From positions 1 to 5,619 of the forward strand of contig CAMOOZ010000335.1 in the NCBI GenBank assembly GCA_946621895.1: DNA of 5,619 bases, given 5' to 3'. The position numbers were made by a program, and so were the translations under genes. Positions 1 through 3,927 of this stretch are shown piece after piece (position 1 is the first letter of the stretch; each line of letters starts with the position of its first letter). The notes under the pieces are model-generated. The model had not been told where the DNA came from and made no database searches. It saw only the letters and a list, made by a program, of their open reading frames with translations. This DNA is from an uncultured Lachnospiraceae bacterium (lineage in GTDB: Bacteria; Bacillota_A; Clostridia; Lachnospirales; Lachnospiraceae).

Positions 1-36
1 AACGCCAAAGTAAAAAGAACTTTGTCGTTTGCTATA
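1..36 (+). repeat. Leader block copy 1, upstream of thyA
   Basis: This 36-bp block matches positions 1030-1065 at 30 of 36 aligned bases without gaps. The differences are at block positions 3, 11, 21, 25, 29 and 32, and five of the six are C/T changes. Both copies lie on the + strand upstream of a gene and end in a TGnTATA extended -10 motif. Each can form a small stem: here CAAAG (6-10) with CTTTG (20-24). Copy 1 touches the window edge, so it may start further upstream. The role is unknown; a shared promoter or leader element is the simplest reading. Confidence 0.6.
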
Positions 37-38
37 TT
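30..38 (+). promoter_or_regulatory. Putative extended -10 promoter for thyA
   Basis: The sequence TGCTATATT fits the extended -10 form TGnTATAnT. Transcription would start near position 45, giving a leader of about 32 nt before the TTG start of thyA. No convincing -35 hexamer is seen 17 bp upstream (GTAAAA, 10-15), which is tolerable for an extended -10 promoter. The same TGnTATA core recurs in the second leader block at 1059-1067. Confidence 0.45.
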
Positions 39-58
39 TCTAAACAGTTCCTAAGGAT

Positions 59-66
59 AAGGGAGG
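59..66 (+). promoter_or_regulatory. Ribosome binding site deciding the TTG start of thyA
   Basis: AAGGGAGG contains a full GGAGG core, followed by a 10-nt spacer to the TTG at 77. The reading frame is open upstream only back to a TAA at 41-43 and offers no other start codon there. The next in-frame ATG (107) would remove ten residues and has no comparable Shine-Dalgarno. The TTG start is therefore favoured. Confidence 0.75.
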
Positions 67-76
67 ACGGGAAAAA

Positions 77-925
77 TTGAGCAAAGCGGATGAAATCTTT
101 ATCAGGATGTGCAGGGATATCCTGGAAAACGGCACCTCCACAGAGGGGGAAAAGGTCAGGCCCCACTGGCCGGACGGCGAAAGCGCCTATACGATCAAGC
201 AGTTCGGCATTGTAAACAGATATGATCTTTCTGAGGAATTTCCGGCGCTGACCTTAAGGAGAACGGCGGTGAAAAGCGCCACGGATGAGGTGCTCTGGAT
301 CTGGCAGAAAAAATCGAATAATATTCGGGATCTCCACAGCCATATCTGGGATGAGTGGGCGGATGAAAACGGCTCCATCGGGAAGGCCTACGGCTATCAG
401 ATGGGGATAAAGCATGCTTATCCCGAGGGGATGATGGATCAGGTGGACAGGGTGCTTTATGATTTAAAGCACAATCCCTTCAGCAGGCGGATCATGACGA
501 ATATGTATGTCCACGCGGATTTATCCGAAATGAAACTTTATCCCTGCGCCTACAGCATGACCTTTAATGTGACGATTAAGCCGGGGGAGGAGAGGCTTGT
601 GTTAAACGCCGTCCTGAACCAGCGCTCCCAGGATGTGCTCACCGCGAACAACTGGAATGTCTGCCAATACGCGGTGCTGATCCATATGCTGGCGCAGGTC
701 ACGGGCATGGTGCCCGGAGTGTTAGTCCATGTGATCGCGGATGCGCATATCTATGACAGGCATATCCCCATCATTAAGGAGCTGATCGAACGGAAGCCCT
801 ATCCGGCGCCGAAATTCCGCCTGAATCCCGAGGTGAAGGATTTTTACGACTTTACGAGAAACGATATCGAGCTTTCGGATTATGTGACCCACGAGCAGAT
901 AAAGGATATCCCTGTGGCGATCTGA
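77..925 (+). CDS. thyA: Thymidylate synthase (ThyA)
   Basis: This cytoplasmic enzyme methylates dUMP to dTMP, with 5,10-methylene-tetrahydrofolate as carbon donor and reductant, releasing dihydrofolate. At 282 aa it has normal length. Visible family landmarks, with E. coli equivalents: an Arg near residue 28 (phosphate loop), E71 (E58), the HIWDEWADENG block at 89-99, SRR at 136-138 (R126/R127), nucleophile C157 in LYPCAY (C146), QRSQD at 182-186 (R166, D169), N194 (N177), HIY at 224-226 (H207, Y209), and the PVAI C-terminus. All key residues are present, so it should be active. The residue after the catalytic Cys is Ala, where E. coli has His. The WIWQKKSNNI stretch and NPEVKDFYDFTRND near the C-terminus match the B. 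subtilis/phage-type ThyA branch as I remember it. No dihydrofolate reductase gene is adjacent; the next gene downstream encodes a lipoprotein. Confidence 0.97.
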   Translation: MSKADEIFIRMCRDILENGTSTEGEKVRPHWPDGESAYTIKQFGIVNRYDLSEEFPALTLRRTAVKSATDEVLWIWQKKSNNIRDLHSHIWDEWADENGSIGKAYGYQMGIKHAYPEGMMDQVDRVLYDLKHNPFSRRIMTNMYVHADLSEMKLYPCAYSMTFNVTIKPGEERLVLNAVLNQRSQDVLTANNWNVCQYAVLIHMLAQVTGMVPGVLVHVIADAHIYDRHIPIIKELIERKPYPAPKFRLNPEVKDFYDFTRNDIELSDYVTHEQIKDIPVAI

Positions 926-927
926 GA

Positions 928-941
928 CGGCGCCCCCGCCG
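928..941 (+). other. Small GC-rich hairpin just after the thyA stop
   Basis: CGGCG (928-932) can pair with CGCCG (937-941) across a CCCC loop, starting 3 nt after the thyA stop codon. No T-run follows (GGACACAC), so it is not an intrinsic terminator by itself. It may stabilise the 3' end of the thyA mRNA. Confidence 0.35.
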
Positions 942-997
942 GGACACACAGACCATACACGCATTATGATCCGTCTTTCACGGAAATGACAGGCGAC

Positions 998-1020
998 CCG
1001 CCCTTCCGGGGCGGAGCTTT
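998..1020 (+). terminator. Weak candidate terminator hairpin downstream of thyA
   Basis: CCGCCC (998-1003) pairs with GGGCGG (1009-1014) across a five-base loop, giving an all-GC 6-bp stem, followed by AGCTTT. The T-tract has only three bases, so termination here would be weak. An overlapping alternative stem, GCTTT-CCG-AAAGC (1016-1028), would compete for the same T residues. The strong terminator of this intergenic region is the one at 1115-1140. Confidence 0.3.
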
Positions 1021-1029
1021 CCGAAAGCA

Positions 1030-1065
1030 AATGCCAAAGGAAAAAGAACCTTGCCGTCTGTTATA
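1030..1065 (+). repeat. Leader block copy 2, upstream of the lipoprotein genes
   Basis: This is the diverged second copy of the block at 1-36 (30 of 36 bases the same, same strand). The base changes at block positions 11 and 21 shift the small stem by one position: AAGG (1037-1040) with CCTT (1049-1052) around an A-rich loop. It ends in TATA of an extended -10 motif. Weaker similarity seems to continue past an indel (GTTCCTAAGG after copy 1, TGTCCGAAAG after copy 2). Confidence 0.6.
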
Positions 1066-1067
1066 AC
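1059..1067 (+). promoter_or_regulatory. Putative extended -10 promoter for the lipoprotein leader
   Basis: TGTTATAAC fits TGnTATAnn and occupies the same place in the block as TGCTATATT does upstream of thyA. A start near 1074 would give a leader of about 100 nt, carrying the inverted repeat at 1081-1100 and the terminator at 1115-1140 before the lipoprotein start. The expected -35 region (GGAAAA, 1039-1044) is not consensus. Confidence 0.4.
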
Positions 1068-1080
1068 TGTCCGAAAGTAC

Positions 1081-1100
1081 ATATTCCCTTCAAGGAATAT
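1081..1100 (+). other. 7-bp inverted repeat, operator or RNA hairpin
   Basis: ATATTCC (1081-1087) and GGAATAT (1094-1100) are perfect inverted arms separated by CTTCAA. An alternative register pairs ACATAT (1079-1084) with ATATGT (1099-1104). The repeat lies between two promoter-like motifs (1059-1067 and 1102-1110), a position suited either to a repressor site or to an RNA hairpin that competes with or precedes the terminator. Which of these applies cannot be told from sequence alone. Confidence 0.45.
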
Positions 1101-1101
1101 A

Positions 1102-1110
1102 TGTTATGAT
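1102..1110 (+). promoter_or_regulatory. Second putative extended -10 element
   Basis: TGTTATGAT is a close match to TGnTATAAT (one mismatch in the hexamer) and shares TGTTAT with the motif at 1059-1067. No good -35 is present; the hexamer 17 bp upstream is TATTCC. A start near 1117 would fall inside the stem of the terminator at 1115-1140, so transcripts from here would lack an intact hairpin and would escape termination. This is promoter reading by eye only. Confidence 0.35.
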
Positions 1111-1114
1111 GCTT

Positions 1115-1140
1115 GCGGGGCTTTCGCCCCGCGATTTTTT
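1115..1140 (+). terminator. Strong intrinsic terminator in front of the lipoprotein genes
   Basis: GCGGGGC (1115-1121) pairs perfectly with GCCCCGC (1126-1132) across a TTTC tetraloop, followed by GA and six T residues (1135-1140). This is a textbook rho-independent terminator on the + strand. It ends only 34 nt before the lipoprotein start codon and 215 nt after the thyA stop. It could be the end of the thyA transcript, or an attenuator or short-RNA terminator for a transcript starting near 1074. Confidence 0.85.
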
Positions 1141-1155
1141 GTTTCGTTTCAGCAT

Positions 1156-1169
1156 GGAGGAAAGGGTGG
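1156..1169 (+). promoter_or_regulatory. Ribosome binding site of the first lipoprotein gene
   Basis: GGAGG (1156-1160) and GGGTGG (1164-1169) are two purine-rich Shine-Dalgarno candidates. The second lies 5 nt and the first 14 nt before the ATG at 1175. They favour a start at 1175 or 1178 over the in-frame ATGs at 1106 and 1154, which lie within or ahead of these signals. Confidence 0.6.
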
Positions 1170-1174
1170 AAAAA

Positions 1175-1699
1175 ATGATGAAAAAGAGGATTGCAGCAAC
1201 GATGTTTGGCACAGTGGCCGCGCTCGCACTGATCACGGGCTGCGGCGGAGGAGCCGGCACGACAAATGTGCAGCCGGCAGCGGATACCCCGGCGGCGCAG
1301 GAGGAAAGCACGGGTACCTCAGCGGCGCAGGAGGAAAGTGCGGATGCAGGCGCACAGGCTGCCGTAGACCCGAAGACGGTGGACTACAGCAAGGTGGATT
1401 ATACCATTGATTTTGGTGATATTGACACCACCAGTACGATTGCTTCCGAAATGTGGTACGGCGGATACGACGGCAAGGTGGTAAAGATCGACGGATACGC
1501 GGAGAAGCTGGGGAGCTGGTCCATCATGGAGGATGCCGGAGACGGCTCAAAAATAGGCTTTGGCTTTGAACTGGTGGACAGTGAGGATTATCCGATGGAC
1601 GGTACCCGTGTGGAGCTGGTGGGTGTCATCGCTCCCGGCGGCTCCATGGAGAATTCACGGATCCTGTATGTCCTGCCGGAAAACATGACAGTAAAGTAA
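1175..1699 (+). CDS. Small lipoprotein with C-terminal OB-fold-like domain
   Basis: This 174-aa secreted protein should be anchored to the outer face of the membrane. Residues 1-22 form a lipoprotein signal peptide (basic MMKKR, hydrophobic core, lipobox LITGC) with C23 as the lipidated cysteine. Residues 24-75 are an Ala/Glu/Gln/Pro/Asp-rich linker containing AAQEES twice, ten residues apart. Residues about 94-174 form a compact, probably all-beta domain (GKVVKIDGYAEKLG, IGFGFELVD, TRVELVGVI, SRILYVLP) whose strand pattern resembles a small OB-fold; this fold call is inference. I see no catalytic motif and cannot name a family. The ATG at 1175 was chosen because it gives a normal signal peptide and follows the Shine-Dalgarno; the in-frame ATG at 1106 would start before the terminator at 1115-1140. 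The next lipoprotein starts 17 bp after the stop, so the two are probably co-transcribed. Confidence 0.88.
   Translation: MMKKRIAATMFGTVAALALITGCGGGAGTTNVQPAADTPAAQEESTGTSAAQEESADAGAQAAVDPKTVDYSKVDYTIDFGDIDTTSTIASEMWYGGYDGKVVKIDGYAEKLGSWSIMEDAGDGSKIGFGFELVDSEDYPMDGTRVELVGVIAPGGSMENSRILYVLPENMTVK
1292..1338 (+). repeat. Direct repeat in the lipoprotein linker
   Basis: A 17-bp sequence (GCGGCGCAGGAGGAAAG) is identical at 1292-1308 and 1322-1338, exactly 30 bp (ten codons) apart. It encodes the duplicated AAQEES of the linker. Identity at the DNA level points to a recent tandem duplication or conversion, and a gain or loss of one unit would keep the reading frame. Confidence 0.8.
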
Positions 1700-1716
1700 A
1701 TTAAAGGGATGCGGCG

Positions 1717-3837
1717 ATGAAAAAAGAGCTCCTGAAGATCATCGCAGGCTTATGTCTGCTTTGCAGCGCAGCGGGATGCGGCAGCGGTAATCATGTAAAT
1801 CTTCCTGTCGGGGAGAATGCCGTAGAGACAGAACTGGTATCGGAGCCTGCCCCTGTAGAGGAAGAGAAGCCTTCAGAGGAAACCGGGCCGGAAGCGGGCG
1901 AAGCAGATGCCGGGCAGCCGGCGGTGACGGTGACGGAGGATGAGGCCGTGCTCCTGGATATTTCCTTTTTCGGGACGAAGGAGGAAGCCATTAAGGCCGC
2001 CGGAAGCTCGGTGGTGGATACCATCGAGGTGGAAGAGACCGACAGGGAAAATCCGATGAGCTGGTGTTACATGGTCTATACCGCCCGGCGTGACGGGGTG
2101 GAGGTGGAATACCAGAGGGGCTATGACACCGTGACCATGGGGGAACCTGTGGGGGGCTTTTTTCCCACCACGATGGAAAGCTGGAATTCCCTGAACGAGG
2201 GAGAGAGCGTGGTGGCCAATGTGAATGTGGAATGGTATCCAGTGTTCCAGCTTGTGGCAACGGACAGCATTTACAAGGGAGCGCTGCCGCTGGGGTGGGA
2301 CATCAGTCTTTCCCGGGATGAGAATGGGGGGATTCCGGCTCCGGCCTCTCTGACGGCGCTTCTGATCAATGTGCCGATCCCGGTGTATAAGACGATGGAG
2401 CATCTGACGGATGGTTTTTCCTCCCCGGACCTGACCTATGGCTATTACAGCGATGTGGAGTATTTTTCCACGGATGAAGAACACAGCGCCTTGAAGAAAA
2501 GACTGGATGCTCTGGCAAAGCAGGATCATGACGAGTTTACGGAAGGTCTGGGAATGCTGGGGCTGGAAGCCGGGGAGGCTTATGAAGAGGAGAAGCCGGA
2601 GTCATACCGGCTCTATCACAAGGACCGGGATGTGGCGCTTTGCCGGGCGGACGAGGGTGTCTTCAGCTGGGTGGACTACTATACGACCGACCTGGGGGAC
2701 ATCCATTCCCTGTCCGCGCTGGGACATAATCTGGACACGAAGAGCGGCGAGGATCTGAGCCTTGCGGATGTGATCACGGATAAGCAGGCGCTTCAGGATG
2801 CGCTTAAGGACCGGTGTGAGCGCTATGGATTTAATGATACTGTGGCAGGTGCAATCTGCGGGCTGACGGAGGAGAGCTTCGCCTCCGGCGACGGGCTCGT
2901 AAGCAGCGCATATTATTCCTGGAATATCTGCTATGAGGGTCTCTGGATCCATTTCAATGATTCCCTGCCGCAGGATGTGCTTTCCTTAATCGGAGGCAGA
3001 AACGGCATCCTTCTTTCCTTCCGGGAATATCCGGAGCTGGTGCTGAAAAAGTTTACCAATGTGCCGGAGGCTTACTGCTATACGATCGAGCCGGGGGAAA
3101 AGCTGAACGAGTATTACGCTTTGGATGTAAACCGGGACGGTGTGTATGAGGAGTTTGCCGTCAGAGAAGATAAGGATGGGAATTCCATCGCCATCGATAC
3201 GGATATGTCCTGGACGACTTATGACGAAGTGCCGGATGGCGGAGATTTCGATGTGCTGGCGGTGCATACTGCGGCGGATGTGGATTATCTTTATGTCTGC
3301 CGGGGGGATGCGGAGGAAGAGGGCAGCATCACCGTTTACAATCTGACGGGAGAAATCTACTATGAGGACGAGGTGAAGGGCAATGTGATCGATATGTATC
3401 TCGGCGGGGACCAGGAGAAGGACAGGAGTCATATCTACATGTCAGATCCGCGTCATTTTCTTATGAGCCGCAGGGATGACCGGTTTGGTTCCAATGTCAG
3501 CTTTGCTTATCACGGCACGAACCGGGACGGCACGCCCTGGTGCGCGGAGGATTACTACCTTTACGCTTTTGATGATGATTGGAAGGCTTATCCGCTTACC
3601 GACATGACCCTTGACCAGGTGAATGAGGAGGGCGAGGTGATTGGCTCCGGGGTGCTGAAGGAGGGGACCCCTGTGCGAAGCTATCGGACCGACGACTGGG
3701 AGGCGCTGGATCTGATCGATCAGGAGGGCAATCTCTGGCGTCTGATCACTGAGCCTGCACAGAACGGCTATGGCATTACGATAGACGGGAAAAGCCCGGA
3801 TGAGCTGTTTGCCGGAACGAACCTGAGATGGGGCTGA
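1717..3837 (+). CDS. Large multi-domain lipoprotein, DUF3298-like and SH3-like regions
   Basis: This 706-aa predicted lipoprotein has signal residues 1-20, lipobox SAAGC and lipidated C21. Residues 22-75 are an acidic Glu/Pro/Ala linker. Residues about 76-250 are unrecognised. Residues about 297-446 (DVALCRADEGVFSWVDYYTT, HNLDTKSGEDLSLADVI, then the GLWIHFNDSLP region) resemble the DUF3298/RsiV-like extracellular fold, in which a 'dlkTGkeLsLsDlf' strand is typical. Residues 467-482 contain an EF-hand-like loop, DVNRDGVYEE (D470, N472, D474, E478/E479), likely to bind calcium, leading into propeller-like strands (DYLYVCRGD, ITVYNLTGE). Residues about 640-706 (GVLKEGTPVRSYRTDDWEAL, ITIDGKSPDELFAG) look like a C-terminal SH3-like module. 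All domain names are by pattern memory. The function is unknown; a surface binding or sensing role is plausible and no enzyme motif is seen. The start follows an AAAGGG site 8 nt upstream, 17 bp after the preceding lipoprotein gene, so they are probably one operon. Confidence 0.9.
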   Translation: MKKELLKIIAGLCLLCSAAGCGSGNHVNLPVGENAVETELVSEPAPVEEEKPSEETGPEAGEADAGQPAVTVTEDEAVLLDISFFGTKEEAIKAAGSSVVDTIEVEETDRENPMSWCYMVYTARRDGVEVEYQRGYDTVTMGEPVGGFFPTTMESWNSLNEGESVVANVNVEWYPVFQLVATDSIYKGALPLGWDISLSRDENGGIPAPASLTALLINVPIPVYKTMEHLTDGFSSPDLTYGYYSDVEYFSTDEEHSALKKRLDALAKQDHDEFTEGLGMLGLEAGEAYEEEKPESYRLYHKDRDVALCRADEGVFSWVDYYTTDLGDIHSLSALGHNLDTKSGEDLSLADVITDKQALQDALKDRCERYGFNDTVAGAICGLTEESFASGDGLVSSAYYSWNICYEGLWIHFNDSLPQDVLSLIGGRNGILLSFREYPELVLKKFTNVPEAYCYTIEPGEKLNEYYALDVNRDGVYEEFAVREDKDGNSIAIDTDMSWTTYDEVPDGGDFDVLAVHTAADVDYLYVCRGDAEEEGSITVYNLTGEIYYEDEVKGNVIDMYLGGDQEKDRSHIYMSDPRHFLMSRRDDRFGSNVSFAYHGTNRDGTPWCAEDYYLYAFDDDWKAYPLTDMTLDQVNEEGEVIGSGVLKEGTPVRSYRTDDWEALDLIDQEGNLWRLITEPAQNGYGITIDGKSPDELFAGTNLRWG

Positions 3838-3866
3838 GACAGACCACAAAGCGGCATGTATGTAAT

Positions 3867-3883
3867 GCGAATGGGACATTCGC
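3867..3883 (+). other. Perfect 7-bp inverted repeat between lipoprotein and kinase genes
   Basis: GCGAATG (3867-3873) and CATTCGC (3877-3883) are perfect inverted arms with a GGA spacer, located 29 bp after the lipoprotein stop and 44 bp before the kinase start. No T-run follows (CAAATGAC), so it is not a standard terminator. It could be a binding site for a dimeric regulator or an mRNA hairpin that separates expression of the two genes. Confidence 0.5.
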
Positions 3884-3905
3884 CAAATGACAGGGTTTGA
3901 GCTTA

Positions 3906-3925
3906 TCCCTGACCGGAGACAGGGA
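3906..3925 (+). promoter_or_regulatory. Hairpin covering the kinase ribosome binding site
   Basis: TCCCTG (3906-3911) can pair with CAGGGA (3920-3925), with the loop (3912-3919) exposing GGAG (3915-3918), the likely Shine-Dalgarno 9 nt before the ATG at 3928. The 3' arm ends 2 nt before the start codon. Folding could affect translation initiation; this is a structural inference from pairing only. Confidence 0.4.
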
Positions 3926-3927
3926 AA

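Noticed and set aside
1..76. Possible riboswitch (cyclic-di-GMP type considered because of the GCCAAAG and CTAAGG strings)
   Set aside because: The region is too short and lacks the paired helices and conserved junction of that class. The similarity to 1030-1065 explains the pattern better.
722..1030. 102-codon minus-strand frame over the thyA end and spacer
   Set aside because: It is mostly antisense to thyA, and the remainder reads through GC hairpins. It has no start signal or domain.
1051..1067. TTGCCG as a -35 box for the TATAAC motif
   Set aside because: Only 5 bp separate the two hexamers, far less than the 16-18 bp needed.
1106..1174. Longer N-terminus for the small lipoprotein from ATG 1106 or 1154
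   Set aside because: These starts lie within the -10-like motif or terminator region, or overlap the Shine-Dalgarno, and would place extra residues ahead of a normal lipoprotein signal peptide that begins at 1175.
1051..1410. 119-codon + strand frame overlapping the lipoprotein start
   Set aside because: It runs through the leader and terminator and reads the lipoprotein linker in another frame, giving a Gly/Arg/Cys-rich product. The lipobox frame is clearly the real one.
1873..2529. 218-codon open frame on the minus strand
   Set aside because: It lies wholly inside the large lipoprotein gene. Its product is rich in His, Arg and Ile with no recognisable motif, as expected for an antisense shadow of a GC-biased gene.
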